Source of the DNA: Pseudomonadales bacterium
GTDB taxonomy: Bacteria; Pseudomonadota; Gammaproteobacteria; Pseudomonadales; JAHRWD01
NCBI GenBank assembly: GCA_029210125.1
Contig: JARGPR010000018.1
Location: 1 to 37,222, forward strand
Direction of reading: 5' to 3'
Length of the DNA: 37,222 nt
The notes below the pieces were generated by a model, which worked only from the letters and a program-made list of their open reading frames with translations, did not search any database and had not been told where the DNA came from. Position 1 is the first letter of the stretch. Each line of letters begins with the position of its first letter. The position numbers and the translations under genes were made by a program. Shown here one piece after another: positions 1 to 9,426 of the stretch.

Positions 1-55
1 TCGTGAAGGTGGACGTACCGTTGGTGCAGGTGTAGTGGCTAAAATTATCGAGTGA
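1..55 (+). CDS. tuf: Elongation factor Tu, 3' end only
   Basis: Only the last 17 codons and the stop TGA (53-55) are inside the window. The peptide REGGRTVGAGVVAKIIE is the invariant C-terminus of EF-Tu, the GTPase that brings aminoacyl-tRNA to the ribosome. Its place directly before rpsJ is the usual end of the rpsL-rpsG-fusA-tuf operon. A separate promoter follows at once, so rpsJ need not depend on read-through from tuf. Confidence 0.95.
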   Translation, partial: REGGRTVGAGVVAKIIE

Positions 56-101
56 GAAGCGGTTCGTCGAGAATGGTGCTGTTTTTTGTGCCGATAAGCG
101 G

Positions 102-130
102 TTGACAGAGGTCAGTTGTGGCTATAGAAT
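102..130 (+). promoter_or_regulatory. Sigma-70 promoter of the S10 ribosomal protein operon
   Basis: A perfect -35 box TTGACA (102-107) is followed after exactly 17 bases by TAGAAT (125-130). The predicted start is near 137 in a C/T-rich stretch. The bases right after the -10 box, TCGCCA followed by a run of pyrimidines, also follow the -10 box of the promoter before rpsM (10913-10941). A G+C-rich discriminator is what established work on stringent control by ppGpp/DksA leads one to expect at ribosomal promoters; regulation here is inferred. The leader to the rpsJ start is only about 80 nt. Confidence 0.85.
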
Positions 131-215
131 TCGCCATCCTTTTTTAGGGACTTAAAGAATTTAAATGTTTGGCTGATGGTTGAATGTCGGTCAATTGATT
201 GGGGTAACAGTTCGA

Positions 216-527
216 ATGGAAAATCAGCGGATAAGAATCCGATTAAAAGCTTTCGATCATCGTTTGATTGACTCGTCGGCTCAGGAGATTGTAGATACCG
301 CCAAGAGAACTGGAGCTCAGGTGGAGGGACCCGTTCCTTTGCCGGTTAAAAAAGAGCGATTTGCTGTTTTGATCTCTCCTCACGTAAATAAAGATGCACG
401 TGATCAGTATGAGATTAGGACTCATAAACGGTTGTTGGATATTGTTGAGCCAACCGAAAAGACTGTTGATGCGTTAATGAAATTAGATCTGGCGGCCGGT
501 GTAGAAGTTCAGATTAGTCTGGGTTAG
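216..527 (+). CDS. rpsJ: 30S ribosomal protein S10 (NusE)
   Basis: The 103-residue protein matches S10 end to end (starts [16 protein letters not shown], ends [13 protein letters not shown]). S10 sits in the 30S head and also acts as NusE, pairing with NusB in transcription antitermination and with NusG in transcription-translation coupling. The frame is open upstream to a TTG at 180, but the family length and N-terminus fix the start at ATG 216, with a GGGG Shine-Dalgarno sequence at 201-204. It is the first gene of the S10 operon, about 80 nt after the predicted transcription start. Confidence 0.98.
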   Translation: MENQRIRIRLKAFDHRLIDSSAQEIVDTAKRTGAQVEGPVPLPVKKERFAVLISPHVNKDARDQYEIRTHKRLLDIVEPTEKTVDALMKLDLAAGVEVQISLG

Positions 528-637
528 TAGTTTTTGGGTTGGCTTGTCGCTTTCCCGTGAAGAGATCGTAAAGAATTTAGTGTAACGCTCGATAGCGGCC
601 ATAGAGGGTTAAGCCCCGTGCAAATTAGAGGTTAAAG

Positions 638-1288
638 ATGTCTATTGGATTGGTTGGTCGCAAAAGCGGCATGACACGAATCTTTAGTGATGATGGGGTT
701 TCCACGCCCGTTACTGTCATTGAGATTCTTCCGGCTCGCGTCACCGAGGTTAAGACTGTTGAGTCTTGTGGTTATGACGCAATTCAAATTACTACTGGAG
801 ATAAGAAGTCCTCCAGGGTCAGTAAGCCTGAAGCAGGTGTTTTTTCTAAAGCTAACGTCGCAGCTGGCCGTGGCTTATGGGAGTTTCGTTTGGATTCGGC
901 TGAAGAAGCTGCTGATATCGTGGCTGGTTCAGAGATGTCGCTCGACGTTTTTGAGGCTGGTCAAAAAGTAGATGTTCGCGGTGTATCGAAAGGTAAAGGT
1001 TTTGCTGGCGTGATTAAGCGCTGGAATTTTCAGATGCAGGATGCTACTCACGGTAACTCTTTGTCTCACAGGGCGCCCGGCTCGATTGGTCAGTGCCAAA
1101 CACCCGGTCGTGTTTGGAAAGGTAAAAAGATGGCTGGCCACATGGGTGCGGTCAACCGAACTATTCAGAATCTTGAGGTAGTGCGGGTCGATCTGGATAA
1201 GGGTTTGTTGATGGTCAAAGGTGCTGTTCCCGGTGCGCCCGGCGGTGATCTTGTGATCAAGCAAGCTGTTAAGGTTAAGAGAGGCTAA
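638..1288 (+). CDS. rplC: 50S ribosomal protein L3
   Basis: This 216-residue protein is L3 (209 in E. coli), an early-assembly 23S rRNA binder near the peptidyl transferase centre. The N-terminus [16 protein letters not shown] and the extended loop GQCQTPG (residues 151-157), followed by [10 protein letters not shown], are diagnostic. That loop carries the glutamine methylated by PrmB in E. coli. The start ATG 638 has AGAGG just upstream. The 110 bases separating it from rpsJ are the longest gap inside the S10 operon and contain only short hairpins. rplD begins 9 bases after the stop. Confidence 0.98.
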   Translation: MSIGLVGRKSGMTRIFSDDGVSTPVTVIEILPARVTEVKTVESCGYDAIQITTGDKKSSRVSKPEAGVFSKANVAAGRGLWEFRLDSAEEAADIVAGSEMSLDVFEAGQKVDVRGVSKGKGFAGVIKRWNFQMQDATHGNSLSHRAPGSIGQCQTPGRVWKGKKMAGHMGAVNRTIQNLEVVRVDLDKGLLMVKGAVPGAPGGDLVIKQAVKVKRG

Positions 1289-1297
1289 CTGGAGAAT

Positions 1298-1909
1298 ATG
1301 AGTATGCGTATCGAGTTAGTTTCCCCTTCCGGCCCTGTTCAGGTTTCCGGTGAGGTTTTTGGTAGAGAGTACAACGAGGCCCTTGTTCATCAAGTGGTTA
1401 CTGGTTATTTGGCAGGTGCTCGTCAGGGTACTAAGCAGCAAAAAACACGCTCGGATGTGCGTGGTGGTGGTGCTAAACCATGGCGTCAAAAAGGTACCGG
1501 TCGCGCAAGAGCGGGTACAAGTCGAAGTGTTTTGTGGCGTTCTGGTGGTGTTACCTTCGCTGCGCGGCCAAGAGATTTTGGTCAAAAAATTAATAGAAAG
1601 ATGTATCGTGCTGCTATGCAGGTCATTCTTTCCGAGTTGGTTCGTCAGGGTCGGTTGACTCTGGTCGATAGCTTGGAATTGCCTGAGCCTAAAACTAAAT
1701 TACTTGCGACAAAATTGTCGGAAATGGGTGTCGAAAACGCTCTATTGATTTCAGATGAGCTGTCAATGAACCTGTTCTTAGCTTCGCGTAATATTCCGAA
1801 TGTTACAGCTATCGATACCGATGCGATCGATCCGGCTAGTTTGGTTGGGCATAAAACGGTTGTAGCTACGGTGGCAGCTGTTAAAAAGCTTGAGGAGAGT
1901 TTCGCATGA
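1298..1909 (+). CDS. rplD: 50S ribosomal protein L4
   Basis: The 203 residues align along their whole length with L4 (201 in E. coli), including the conserved extended loop [14 protein letters not shown] that reaches the peptide exit tunnel and [15 protein letters not shown] after it. In E. coli L4 also represses its own operon through the S10 leader and moderates RNase E. The leader here is too short for that structure, so E. coli-type autoregulation should not be assumed. ATG 1298 has GGAG 5 bases upstream; a second ATG two codons on is possible. The stop overlaps the rplW start (ATGA). Confidence 0.98.
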   Translation: MSMRIELVSPSGPVQVSGEVFGREYNEALVHQVVTGYLAGARQGTKQQKTRSDVRGGGAKPWRQKGTGRARAGTSRSVLWRSGGVTFAARPRDFGQKINRKMYRAAMQVILSELVRQGRLTLVDSLELPEPKTKLLATKLSEMGVENALLISDELSMNLFLASRNIPNVTAIDTDAIDPASLVGHKTVVATVAAVKKLEESFA

Positions 1910-2202
1910 ATCAGGAACGAATTTATCAGGTTTTAAAGGCGCCACATATATCTGAGAAGGCAACAAATGTTGCTGAGAGCGCTAATCAAATCGTTTTTAA
2001 AGTTGCAGTTGATGCAACCAAGCTGGAAGTCAAAAAAGCGGTTGAGCAACTATTCGACGTAAAGGTAGATGGTGTTCGGACCCTGAATGTTAAAGGTAAG
2101 GTCAAGCGCAATCGATTCGGTACGAGTCGGCGCAAAGGCTGGAAAAAAGCCTATGTATCTCTGAAGGCCGGGGATGATATTGATTTTACAGCGTTTGGTT
2201 AA
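1906..2202 (+). CDS. rplW: 50S ribosomal protein L23
   Basis: The 98-residue L23 lies at the mouth of the peptide exit tunnel, where it docks trigger factor and SRP. Sequence signs are [17 protein letters not shown] at the N-terminus and the basic loop [23 protein letters not shown] that threads into the ribosome core. The start overlaps the rplD stop by four bases (ATGA), a typical translational coupling. Length is close to the 100 residues of E. coli. Confidence 0.98.
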   Translation: MNQERIYQVLKAPHISEKATNVAESANQIVFKVAVDATKLEVKKAVEQLFDVKVDGVRTLNVKGKVKRNRFGTSRRKGWKKAYVSLKAGDDIDFTAFG

Positions 2203-2214
2203 GGGAGAGTTGGC

Positions 2215-3042
2215 ATGCCTGTAGTTAAGTGTAAGCCCACCTCGGCCGGTCGCCGTGGAGTGGTTAAAGTAGTATCGTTGGATCTGCATAAGGGTCCGGG
2301 GTATGCGCCTCTTCTTGAGAAGAAAAAGAAGAGCGGTGGTCGAAACAATAAGGGGCGAATTACTGTTCGTCACCATGGTGGTGGGCACAAGCAGCACTAT
2401 CGAAAAATTGATTTTCGTCGTAATAAGGATGGTATCGTAGCGGTAGTCGAGCGCCTTGAGTACGACCCAAATAGGACTGCAAATATCGCGTTGCTGAAAT
2501 ATGCTGATGGTGAGCGGCGCTACATGATCGCTACCAAAGGTGTGGCTGCAGGGGATAAGGTTCAGTCGGGCGCTGATGCGCCGATTAAGGTGGGTAACTG
2601 TTTGCCGTTGAGTAATATTCCTGTCGGTAGCGTTATTAACTGTATTGAGATGAAGCCTGGGAAAGGCGCTCAGTTGGCGCGTAGTGCTGGCGCATCAGTC
2701 CAGCTGGTGGCGCGAGAAGGTGCTTATGCAACGCTGAGGCTTCGGTCGGGCGAGATGCGTAAAGTTCTTTCAGAGTGCAGGGCTACTTTGGGTGAGGTTT
2801 CGAATTCCGAGCACAACCTGCGGTCGCTAGGGAAAGCCGGTGCGGCTCGCTGGCGCGGTGTTCGACCTACTGTTCGTGGTGTGGCTATGAATCCGGTAGA
2901 TCACCCTCATGGTGGTGGTGAAGGTCGTACCTCCGGAGGTCGTCATCCAGTATCGCCTTGGGGTACACCTACAAAAGGTTATAAGACACGCAAAAATAAA
3001 CGGACCGATCACTTGATCGTTCGTCGTCGCAAATCTAAGTGA
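2215..3042 (+). CDS. rplB: 50S ribosomal protein L2
   Basis: The 275-residue L2 (273 in E. coli) is needed for subunit association and peptidyl transferase assembly. The signature [14 protein letters not shown] is present, with the conserved histidine at residue 230 (H229 in E. coli numbering). The C-terminal tail [16 protein letters not shown] is typical. ATG 2215 has GGGAGAG upstream and follows rplW by 12 bases. Confidence 0.98.
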   Translation: MPVVKCKPTSAGRRGVVKVVSLDLHKGPGYAPLLEKKKKSGGRNNKGRITVRHHGGGHKQHYRKIDFRRNKDGIVAVVERLEYDPNRTANIALLKYADGERRYMIATKGVAAGDKVQSGADAPIKVGNCLPLSNIPVGSVINCIEMKPGKGAQLARSAGASVQLVAREGAYATLRLRSGEMRKVLSECRATLGEVSNSEHNLRSLGKAGAARWRGVRPTVRGVAMNPVDHPHGGGEGRTSGGRHPVSPWGTPTKGYKTRKNKRTDHLIVRRRKSK

Positions 3043-3072
3043 TTAGTGAAATCGGGTTAAGGGGAATATAGA

Positions 3073-3348
3073 GTGCCACGTTCTTTAAAAAAAGGGCCGT
3101 TTATCGATCTTCATCTCATGAAGAAGGTTGAAGTTGCTGTAGAGAAAAACGACAGAAAGCCAATCAAGACTTGGTCTCGACGTTCTATGATTTTTCCCGA
3201 TATGGTTGGTCTTACAATTGCTATTCACAACGGTCGGCAGCACGTGCCGGTACTTGTGAGCGAAGATATGGTCGGCCACAAGCTTGGTGAGTTCGCAGTA
3301 ACACGAACCTACCGTGGGCATGTAGCAGACAAAAAAGCTAAACGCTAA
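3073..3348 (+). CDS. rpsS: 30S ribosomal protein S19
   Basis: S19 (91 residues) binds the 30S head with S13 near the A site. The N-terminus [12 protein letters not shown] and the core [21 protein letters not shown] are characteristic. The start codon is GTG at 3073, preceded by AAGGGGA. It lies 30 bases after rplB and before rplV, the usual order. Confidence 0.98.
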   Translation: MPRSLKKGPFIDLHLMKKVEVAVEKNDRKPIKTWSRRSMIFPDMVGLTIAIHNGRQHVPVLVSEDMVGHKLGEFAVTRTYRGHVADKKAKR

Positions 3349-3378
3349 ATTGAGCCGGTCGGTATAGGGGTTTCAGTG

Positions 3379-3711
3379 ATGGAAGTGGGTGCACGTTTAA
3401 AAGGCGCGAGAATATCAGCACAGAAAGCAAGACTTGTCTGTGATCAGATTCGCGGCCTTCCGGTTGATAAAGCTGGTGAATTGCTCGCATATAGTCCGAA
3501 GAAGGCGGCTCATTTAGTGAGAAAGACGCTTGATTCAGCTATAGCAAACGCAGAGCATAACGAAGGCGCGGATATCGATGAATTGACGGTATCTGAGGTT
3601 TTTGTTGATGAAGGGATGACGATGAAAAGAATTAGACCGCGAGCGCGTGGTCGAGCTGACAGAATTCAAAAAAGAAGCTGTCACATTACAATAAAACTAT
3701 CGGACGAATAG
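3379..3711 (+). CDS. rplV: 50S ribosomal protein L22
   Basis: L22 (110 residues, as in E. coli) lines the exit tunnel with its beta-hairpin; mutations in that loop give macrolide resistance. Visible signatures are [15 protein letters not shown] near the N-terminus, the central [15 protein letters not shown] and the hairpin [19 protein letters not shown] at 3376 lies one codon upstream of ATG 3379. AGGGG at 3366-3370 is 8 bases from the ATG, and homologues begin ME-, so the ATG is preferred. Confidence 0.96.
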   Translation: MEVGARLKGARISAQKARLVCDQIRGLPVDKAGELLAYSPKKAAHLVRKTLDSAIANAEHNEGADIDELTVSEVFVDEGMTMKRIRPRARGRADRIQKRSCHITIKLSDE

Positions 3712-3722
3712 GGGTTTACCGC

Positions 3723-4397
3723 ATGGGTCAGAAAGTACATCCAACGGGGATTCGTCTCGGTATAGTCAAGCAGCACGCTTCTGTTTGGTATGCTGATCGG
3801 CAAGCATACAAGAAGAACTTGCTGGTGGATCTCGAGGTTCGTAAGGTTCTCAAAGAGCGGTTGGCTAATGCTTCGGTTAGTCGCATTGAAATTGAGAGGC
3901 CTGCTCAGAACGCACGGATTAATATTTTTACTGCTCGACCAGGTATCGTTATCGGTAAAAAAGGCGAAGATGTTGAAAAGCTCCGTAAAGAAGCCAGTAG
4001 GTTGATGGGAGTGCCTGTTCAGATCAACATTGAAGAGATTAGAAAGCCGGACCTTGATGCACAGCTGGTCGCTGATAATGTGGCGTCTCAACTGACTCGT
4101 CGCGTAATGTTTCGGCGAGCAATGAAACGGGCGGTTCAGAACTCTTTACGCCAGGGAGCGGAAGGGATTCGGATTCAGGTTTCGGGCCGCTTGGGTGGTG
4201 CGGAAATCGCTCGTCGCGAGTGGTATCGCGAAGGTCGTGTACCTCTTCATACGCTACGTGCTGATATCGACTACGCAACCTCCGAAGCGCTGACTACGTA
4301 CGGCATTATCGGTGTAAAGGTGTGGATTTTTAAGGGCGAAATACTAGGCGGTGCAGATTCAGTTAGCGCTGTCGAGCAGAAATCAGCTCGTAAGTAA
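3723..4397 (+). CDS. rpsC: 30S ribosomal protein S3
   Basis: S3 (224 residues) forms part of the mRNA entry channel and has helicase activity with S4 and S5. A KH domain is evident from the [14 protein letters not shown] stretch (GKKG is the GXXG loop). The C-terminal domain contains [29 protein letters not shown], a diagnostic S3 sequence. ATG 3723 follows rplV by 11 bases with a GGGG ribosome binding site. Confidence 0.98.
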   Translation: MGQKVHPTGIRLGIVKQHASVWYADRQAYKKNLLVDLEVRKVLKERLANASVSRIEIERPAQNARINIFTARPGIVIGKKGEDVEKLRKEASRLMGVPVQINIEEIRKPDLDAQLVADNVASQLTRRVMFRRAMKRAVQNSLRQGAEGIRIQVSGRLGGAEIARREWYREGRVPLHTLRADIDYATSEALTTYGIIGVKVWIFKGEILGGADSVSAVEQKSARK

Positions 4398-4435
4398 CCG
4401 TATTCAAATTAGATTATTAAGTAGGGGCGTTACAG

Positions 4436-4849
4436 ATGCTGCAGCCCAAGCGCACAAAATTTAGAAAGCAACATAAGGGACGTAACCGGGGCTTGGCATT
4501 TCGCGGTAGCAAGGTTAGCTTTGGCGAATACGCGCTTAAAGCGACTGGCCGAGGGCGTATCACAGCTCGTCAAATCGAGTCCGCTCGGCGGGCCATGACT
4601 CGTCACATTAAGCGTGGCGGTAAGATTTGGATTCGAGTGTTTCCTGATAAGCCCATCACCCAAAAGCCGCTAGAAGTTCGGCAGGGTAAAGGCAAGGGGA
4701 GTGTTGAATACTGGATCGCGCAAATTCAGCCGGGCAAGGTTCTCTATGAGATCGAAGGAGTTTCGGAAGAATTGGCAAGAGAAGCTTTTGAGCTGGCTGC
4801 CGCGAAGCTTCCGGTCGCTACCACTTTCGTTAAACGGGACGTGATGTAA
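4436..4849 (+). CDS. rplP: 50S ribosomal protein L16
   Basis: L16 (137 residues; 136 in E. coli) contacts the A-site tRNA elbow and is one of the last proteins added to the 50S subunit. It begins [17 protein letters not shown] and contains the conserved stretch [21 protein letters not shown], which holds the arginine that is hydroxylated in E. coli. The last base of its stop is the first base of the rpmC start codon (TAATG), so the two are translationally coupled. Confidence 0.98.
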   Translation: MLQPKRTKFRKQHKGRNRGLAFRGSKVSFGEYALKATGRGRITARQIESARRAMTRHIKRGGKIWIRVFPDKPITQKPLEVRQGKGKGSVEYWIAQIQPGKVLYEIEGVSEELAREAFELAAAKLPVATTFVKRDVM

Positions 4850-5040
4850 TGAAAGCAAGTCTGTTGAAAGAAAAGTCTGTTGATGAATTGCAGGTTGAGT
4901 TGGTTAAGCTGCGAGCTGAGCAGTTTAAGTTGTCGATTCAAAATGGCACAGGCCAATTAGGACAAAGCCATCTGTTGAAGGAATTCAGACGGGACATTGC
5001 TCGCGTTAAAACGTTGCTCAATCAAAAGTTGAAATCTTAA
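4849..5040 (+). CDS. rpmC: 50S ribosomal protein L29
   Basis: L29 (63 residues, the usual length) is a two-helix protein by the tunnel exit, next to L23. The pattern [20 protein letters not shown] followed by [17 protein letters not shown] is typical. It overlaps the rplP stop by one base (TAATG), and rpsQ starts one base after its stop. Confidence 0.97.
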   Translation: MKASLLKEKSVDELQVELVKLRAEQFKLSIQNGTGQLGQSHLLKEFRRDIARVKTLLNQKLKS

Positions 5041-5041
5041 T

Positions 5042-5308
5042 ATGACTAACGAACAAAATATCGCTAGAACAATCACTGGTCGTGTGGTCAGTGACAAAAT
5101 GGACAAAACCATTAAGGTCCTAGTTGAGCGTCAAGTGAAGCATCCAATCTATGGGAAGTTTATAAAACGTTCGACTAAATTTGCCGCACACGATGAGTCG
5201 AACACATGTTCGATTGGCGATTTGGTAACAATTACGGAGTCTAAGCCGGTTTCAAAGCAAAAATGCTGGACTTTGGTTGACGTGGTCGAGAAGGCTAAAC
5301 AGCTCTGA
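5042..5308 (+). CDS. rpsQ: 30S ribosomal protein S17
   Basis: S17 (88 residues) is a primary 16S rRNA binder with an OB fold. [28 protein letters not shown] is the family signature at the N-terminus, and [22 protein letters not shown] closes the domain. It is the last gene of the S10 operon in E. coli. Here too a break follows: a 43-base gap that opens with a 13-bp dyad before rplN. Confidence 0.98.
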   Translation: MTNEQNIARTITGRVVSDKMDKTIKVLVERQVKHPIYGKFIKRSTKFAAHDESNTCSIGDLVTITESKPVSKQKCWTLVDVVEKAKQL

Positions 5309-5320
5309 TGATCGGATCAT
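5308..5320. repeat. 13-bp perfect dyad at the rpsQ/rplN (S10/spc) border
   Basis: ATGATC-G-GATCAT is a perfect inverted repeat starting at the last base of the rpsQ stop codon and followed by TTATTATT. As RNA it could form a 5-bp stem with a 3-nt loop, too weak alone for efficient termination. A dyad of the same TGATC...GATCA form covers the rpmJ stop codon at the other operon border (10893-10907). Confidence 0.5.
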
Positions 5321-5351
5321 TTATTATTAAAAATCACTCGGGAGAGACCGA

Positions 5352-5720
5352 ATGATACAGTCGGAATCAATGCTGGACATCGCTGACAATAGCGGTGCTC
5401 GGAAAGTTATGTGTATCAAAGTATTGGGTGGTTCTCACCGCCGTTACGCTGGTATTGGTGATCTTATTAAAGTTACCGTCAAGGAAGCTTTGCCTCGTGG
5501 TAAAGTTAAAAAAGGCCAGGTGATGGACGCTGTGGTTGTAAGGACTCGTAAGGGTGTTCGTCGGCCAGATGGGTCTCTTATCAAATTTGATGGTAACGCG
5601 GCGGTATTGCTCAACGCGCAGAAGCAGCCGATAGGTACACGTATTTTTGGGCCTGTGACACGGGAACTGCGCTCCGAACAGTTTATGAAAATTGTCTCGC
5701 TTGCACCTGAAGTTCTTTAG
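5352..5720 (+). CDS. rplN: 50S ribosomal protein L14
   Basis: L14 (122 residues) lies at the subunit interface and forms bridge B8; it is also the docking site of the silencing factor RsfS. The N-terminus [28 protein letters not shown] and the C-terminus [24 protein letters not shown] are nearly invariant in the family. ATG 5352 has GGGAGAG upstream. It is the first gene of the spc operon. No convincing promoter of its own was seen in the 43-base gap before it. Confidence 0.98.
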   Translation: MIQSESMLDIADNSGARKVMCIKVLGGSHRRYAGIGDLIKVTVKEALPRGKVKKGQVMDAVVVRTRKGVRRPDGSLIKFDGNAAVLLNAQKQPIGTRIFGPVTRELRSEQFMKIVSLAPEVL

Positions 5721-5733
5721 TTCGGAGTAACGC

Positions 5734-6051
5734 ATGAAAAAGATTAGAACAGATGACGAAGTTATCGTTACAGCCGGTAAGGATCGCGGGAAACGCGGCA
5801 CGGTAACAAAAATTTTGGATGACGGCCGTTACTTGGTGTCAGGCGTAAATATGTCTAAGCGTCATACAAAACCAAACCCTGCTGCTGGCAAGCCCGGTGG
5901 GATCATCGAAAGAGAGAGCCCGATCCAAGTATCAAACGTTGCGATATATAACGCTGCGGCTAATAAGGCTGATCGAGTAGGTATCCGCCTTTTGGAGGAT
6001 GGAAAAAAGGTTAGGTTCTTTAAATCTGATAATGAAGTAATAGACGTCTAA
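5734..6051 (+). CDS. rplX: 50S ribosomal protein L24
   Basis: L24 (105 residues) starts 50S assembly by binding the 5' end of 23S rRNA. The KOW motif is visible at the N-terminus ([21 protein letters not shown]), followed by [15 protein letters not shown] and [19 protein letters not shown], all standard for L24. It is 13 bases downstream of rplN with a GGAG-type site. Confidence 0.98.
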   Translation: MKKIRTDDEVIVTAGKDRGKRGTVTKILDDGRYLVSGVNMSKRHTKPNPAAGKPGGIIERESPIQVSNVAIYNAAANKADRVGIRLLEDGKKVRFFKSDNEVIDV

Positions 6052-6070
6052 TTCACTACCGGTTGTTGAG

Positions 6071-6610
6071 ATGACAAGGCTAAAAACAGTTTATACCAAC
6101 GAGATTATTCCCAAGCTTAAAGAGGAGCTTGGTATTAATAACGTTAATGCTATCCCAAAAATTACTAAAATTACCCTGAATATGGGCGTTGGCGATGCTT
6201 TGGGTGATAAAAAGGTTATGACTTTCGCTGTCGCGGATATGGAAGCGATTTCCGGGCAGAAGGTTGTTGTTACCAATGCACGCAAATCTGTTGCAGGCTT
6301 CAAGGTTCGGCAGGGTTGGCCTGTTGGGTGTAAGGTCACGCTTCGTAAAGATCGTATGTATGAATTTCTTGATCGTTTGATCAATATTGCGATACCTCGG
6401 GAACGTGATTTTCGTGGTCTTAACCCGAAATCGTTTGATGGTCAGGGCAACTTTGCAATGGGTATCAAAGAACAAATCATCTTCCCGGAAGTCGATTACG
6501 ATAAGATCGATAAATTACGTGGAATGGATATCGTCGTTACGACCTCGGCGACTAACGATGCGGAAGGGCTGGCTTTGCTTAAGGCCTTTAACTTCCCTTT
6601 TAAAGGATAG
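6071..6610 (+). CDS. rplE: 50S ribosomal protein L5
   Basis: L5 (179 residues, identical in length to E. coli) binds 5S rRNA and contacts P-site tRNA. Clear signatures are [35 protein letters not shown] and the C-terminal [27 protein letters not shown]. The ATG at 6071 follows rplX by 19 bases, and rpsN starts 4 bases after its stop. Confidence 0.98.
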   Translation: MTRLKTVYTNEIIPKLKEELGINNVNAIPKITKITLNMGVGDALGDKKVMTFAVADMEAISGQKVVVTNARKSVAGFKVRQGWPVGCKVTLRKDRMYEFLDRLINIAIPRERDFRGLNPKSFDGQGNFAMGIKEQIIFPEVDYDKIDKLRGMDIVVTTSATNDAEGLALLKAFNFPFKG

Positions 6611-6614
6611 GAAC

Positions 6615-6920
6615 GTGGCAAAAAAATCCATGGTGCAACGCGAACTGAAACGCGCGAAGTTAGTTGCTAAATACGCAACTAAAAGAGCTGAACTTAAAAT
6701 AATTATGAACGATCTCAGTCTTGACGACGATGTTCGCTGGAAAGCTCAGATCGCGTTTCAGAAACTTCCACGGGATTCTAGCCCAGCCCGGCAGAGAAAC
6801 CGCTGCGAGCTTACCGGCCGACCACATGGTTACTATCGGAAGTTCGGTCTAGGCCGTAATAAATTGAGAGAGTCCGCCATGCGTGGTGAGATACCTGGCC
6901 TTGTTAAGGCGAGCTGGTAA
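6615..6920 (+). CDS. rpsN: 30S ribosomal protein S14 (zinc-free type)
   Basis: S14 (101 residues) assembles into the 30S head. The start is GTG 6615, read [17 protein letters not shown], preceded by AGGA. The frame is open far upstream inside rplE, but those residues are not S14. The protein has the long form of the family without the CXXC...CXXC zinc ribbon: only one cysteine remains, in [19 protein letters not shown]. This is the usual gammaproteobacterial type. Confidence 0.97.
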   Translation: MAKKSMVQRELKRAKLVAKYATKRAELKIIMNDLSLDDDVRWKAQIAFQKLPRDSSPARQRNRCELTGRPHGYYRKFGLGRNKLRESAMRGEIPGLVKASW

Positions 6921-6944
6921 CAGAATTTTGGAGTTTTTTGCCCT

Positions 6945-7340
6945 ATGAGCATGCAAGATCCTATCGCAGATATGCTTACGAGAATTCGTAACGCACAAAC
7001 CGCAGGTAAAACCTTTGTAAGGATCCCTGCCTCTAAACTTAAGTTTCAGCTTGGCAAGTTGCTAGAGCGCGAAGGCTATGTCGGAGACGTTAAGTACGAT
7101 GGTGCGGGCATTGAGAAGAAGGTCGTTATTGATCTCAAGTATGCGGATGGTGCCCCTGTTATTCAGCGAATCGAACGTATTAGTCGTCCAGGTTTGCGCC
7201 AATACAAGACTAAAGAAGCAGTGCCGACTGTCAACGCTGGGTTGGGTGTTGCTGTGATGTCTACCAGCAAAGGTCTTGTTGTTGATCGAGAGGCCCGTAA
7301 ACATGGTATCGGCGGCGAAGTTCTCTGTACTGTATTTTAG
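6945..7340 (+). CDS. rpsH: 30S ribosomal protein S8
   Basis: S8 (131 residues) is a primary binder of 16S rRNA helix 21; in E. coli it also represses the spc operon by binding mRNA near the rplE start. The N-terminus MSMQDPIADMLTRIRNAQ and the C-terminus STSKGLVVDREARKHGIGGEVLC are diagnostic. ATG 6945 is 24 bases after rpsN, with GGAG at 6930. Confidence 0.98.
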   Translation: MSMQDPIADMLTRIRNAQTAGKTFVRIPASKLKFQLGKLLEREGYVGDVKYDGAGIEKKVVIDLKYADGAPVIQRIERISRPGLRQYKTKEAVPTVNAGLGVAVMSTSKGLVVDREARKHGIGGEVLCTVF

Positions 7341-7366
7341 GCGTCGGAACTTTTTTGGAATAAATT

Positions 7367-7900
7367 ATGTCAAGAATTGCAAACAACCCAATTAACGTTC
7401 CCGCAGGTGCAGAGCTAAAGGTCGACGGCCAAAAAGTTTCTGTTAAGGGACCGAAGGGTCAGCTTGAACTAGAGGTTCACCCTGCCGTAGCGGTTGAATA
7501 TCAGGATAACGTACTCCGTGTAACGGCTACTGAAGGTGCCGCTAACGGCGTGGCCTTTTCAGGTACCATGAGATCCTTGATTAACAATATGATAGTGGGT
7601 GTTACCGATGGGTTTGAGAAACGACTTACCATTATCGGCGTTGGGTATCGTGCAGCTGTAAAAGGCAGCGCGCTCGATCTTTCCCTTGGTTTTTCTCATC
7701 CGTTGGTTTACTCATTACCAGAAGGCATTTCTGCGGAAACTCCCACCCCGACGGAAGTCGTTATTAAGGGTGTTGACAAGCAGAAAGTTGGTCAAGTGGC
7801 CGCTGAAATCAGAGCTTTCCGTCCTCCTGAGCCATACAAAGGCAAAGGTGTTCGCTATTCGGATGAGCATGTCCGTCGTAAAGAAGCTAAAAAGAAATAG
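7367..7900 (+). CDS. rplF: 50S ribosomal protein L6
   Basis: L6 (177 residues, the E. coli length) lies near the factor-binding site and the sarcin-ricin loop. It starts MSRIANNPINVPAGAEL, has two similar alpha/beta domains, and ends with EIRAFRPPEPYKGKGVRY and a lysine-rich tail, the L6 signature. ATG 7367 is 26 bases after rpsH. Confidence 0.98.
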   Translation: MSRIANNPINVPAGAELKVDGQKVSVKGPKGQLELEVHPAVAVEYQDNVLRVTATEGAANGVAFSGTMRSLINNMIVGVTDGFEKRLTIIGVGYRAAVKGSALDLSLGFSHPLVYSLPEGISAETPTPTEVVIKGVDKQKVGQVAAEIRAFRPPEPYKGKGVRYSDEHVRRKEAKKK

Positions 7901-7907
7901 GTAAGAG

Positions 7908-8258
7908 ATGATTAACAAAAAGCAGTCGCGAATTCGGCGAGCTCGTAAGACGCGCGCAAAGATTAGAGAGAAAGGTGCATTGCGATTGTCCGTGCACCGG
8001 ACACCTAAACACATTTACGCTCAAATTATTTCCGAAAACGGGGCTAACATCCTAGCCGCCGCTTCGAGTTGTGAAAAAGAACTCAAAGCGTTCCCGACTG
8101 GGAACATTGAATCTGCTTCACGCGTCGGTGTTTTGATCGCGGAAAGGGCTAAGTCAGCAGGTATTGAGACGGTAGCATTTGATCGTTCGGGCTTCGGATA
8201 TAAAGGTCGTGTGGCCGCTTTGGCTGATGCAGCCAGAGAGTCAGGGCTTCAATTCTAA
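7908..8258 (+). CDS. rplR: 50S ribosomal protein L18
   Basis: L18 (116 residues) binds 5S rRNA in the central protuberance with L5 and L25. The basic N-terminus ([16 protein letters not shown]) is followed by [17 protein letters not shown] and the C-terminal [26 protein letters not shown], characteristic of L18. It follows rplF by 7 bases with a GGTAAGAG site. Confidence 0.98.
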   Translation: MINKKQSRIRRARKTRAKIREKGALRLSVHRTPKHIYAQIISENGANILAAASSCEKELKAFPTGNIESASRVGVLIAERAKSAGIETVAFDRSGFGYKGRVAALADAARESGLQF

Positions 8259-8269
8259 TAGGTTATAAC

Positions 8270-8776
8270 ATGGCGTTTAATTCAGAAAAAGATAACCCCG
8301 AAGGCTTGCAAGAAAAACTTGTTCAGGTCAATCGCGTTGCAAAAGTTGTAAAAGGTGGCCGTATTTTCGGTTTTACTGCTCTGACTGTTGTTGGAGACGG
8401 TAATGGTCGAGTTGGGTTCGGAAGGGGCAAAGCTCGTGAAGTCCCCGTCGCAATTCAAAAAGCGATGGAGGCAGCTCGCCGGAATATGATTACAGTCGAC
8501 CTTGACGGTGCAACTATTCAATACGCCGTCAAAGCCCGACACGGTGCTTCTAAGGTATATATGCAGCCTGCGTCAGAAGGTACTGGTGTTATCGCCGGTG
8601 GTGCAATGCGCGCAGTGCTGGAGTTGGCTGGTGTGCAGGACGTGTTAGCTAAGTGCTACGGTTCGACCAACCCAGTTAACGTAGTGCGAGCTACTATCAA
8701 TGGTCTTAAATCCGTTCAGTCGCCAGAAAGAGTTGCGGCTAGACGCGGTAAATCAGTCGAAGAGATTGTAGGTTAA
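8270..8776 (+). CDS. rpsE: 30S ribosomal protein S5
   Basis: S5 (168 residues) contributes to decoding accuracy and the mRNA entry channel. The double-stranded-RNA-like domain is recognised by [43 protein letters not shown]. The C-terminal part ([28 protein letters not shown]) is also typical. Substitutions in the VVKGGR loop are known to give spectinomycin resistance; the loop is intact here. rpmD begins 3 bases later. Confidence 0.98.
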   Translation: MAFNSEKDNPEGLQEKLVQVNRVAKVVKGGRIFGFTALTVVGDGNGRVGFGRGKAREVPVAIQKAMEAARRNMITVDLDGATIQYAVKARHGASKVYMQPASEGTGVIAGGAMRAVLELAGVQDVLAKCYGSTNPVNVVRATINGLKSVQSPERVAARRGKSVEEIVG

Positions 8777-8779
8777 GTC

Positions 8780-8962
8780 ATGAGTGACGCAAATGTAACG
8801 GTAAAACTGGTTAAGAGTGTTAGTGGCCGGTTAAAGAATCATAAAGCATGTGTGAAGGGTCTTGGGTTACGACGCATTGGCCATAGCACCGTTGTTAAGG
8901 GAACCCCCGAAAACTGGGGTATGATTAACAAGGTTCGCTATCTTCTGGAAGTTGGAGAATAA
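8780..8962 (+). CDS. rpmD: 50S ribosomal protein L30
   Basis: L30 (60 residues) is a small 23S rRNA binder. The core [32 protein letters not shown], with the motif KGLGLRR, identifies it. The ATG lies 3 bases after the rpsE stop. Confidence 0.97.
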   Translation: MSDANVTVKLVKSVSGRLKNHKACVKGLGLRRIGHSTVVKGTPENWGMINKVRYLLEVGE

Positions 8963-8983
8963 GCTGTGGTTGAGAATACTCAA

Positions 8984-9418
8984 ATGAGAATGAATACACT
9001 CAGCCCTGCTGATGGTAGTAAAAAGAACCGACGTCGCGTCGGCCGTGGTATAGGTAGCGGGTTCGGAAAAACCTGCGGCCGGGGCCATAAAGGGCAGAAG
9101 TCGCGCTCAGGTGGTAGTGTTAAGCCAGGTTTTGAAGGCGGTCAAATGCCTATACAGCGACGATTGCCCAAATTTGGTTTTTCATCGCGCGTGTCAAGAA
9201 TCACAGAGAGTGTTCGGCTGAGCGAATTGCCGCTTGTTGAGGGCGATATTATTAATATTGATTCTCTTCAAAAGGCGAACGTCATAAAGAAATCTACTAA
9301 ACGAGCCAAAGTTTTCCTTTCAGGGACTGTAGATAAGCCGTTTACGATCCAGGGCCTGCGTGTGACTAAGGGTGCTGCGGCGGCGATTGAAGCGGCCGGC
9401 GGAAAAGTAGAGGCGTAA
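8984..9418 (+). CDS. rplO: 50S ribosomal protein L15
   Basis: L15 is a late-assembly 50S protein. From ATG 8984 it has 144 residues, the E. coli length, and begins [14 protein letters not shown] as in homologues. A GTG at 8966 in the same frame would add six residues and has a better-placed GGAG (8954-8957), so the longer start is a real alternative. The glycine-rich core [27 protein letters not shown] and [17 protein letters not shown] are the family signature. secY starts 8 bases after the stop. Confidence 0.95.
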   Translation: MRMNTLSPADGSKKNRRRVGRGIGSGFGKTCGRGHKGQKSRSGGSVKPGFEGGQMPIQRRLPKFGFSSRVSRITESVRLSELPLVEGDIINIDSLQKANVIKKSTKRAKVFLSGTVDKPFTIQGLRVTKGAAAAIEAAGGKVEA

Positions 9419-9426
9419 TCGCTCAA

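Noticed and set aside
6387..6614. 76-codon N-terminal extension of rpsN
   Set aside because: It overlaps rplE in another frame; S14 homology begins exactly at the GTG 6615, which has its own AGGA site.
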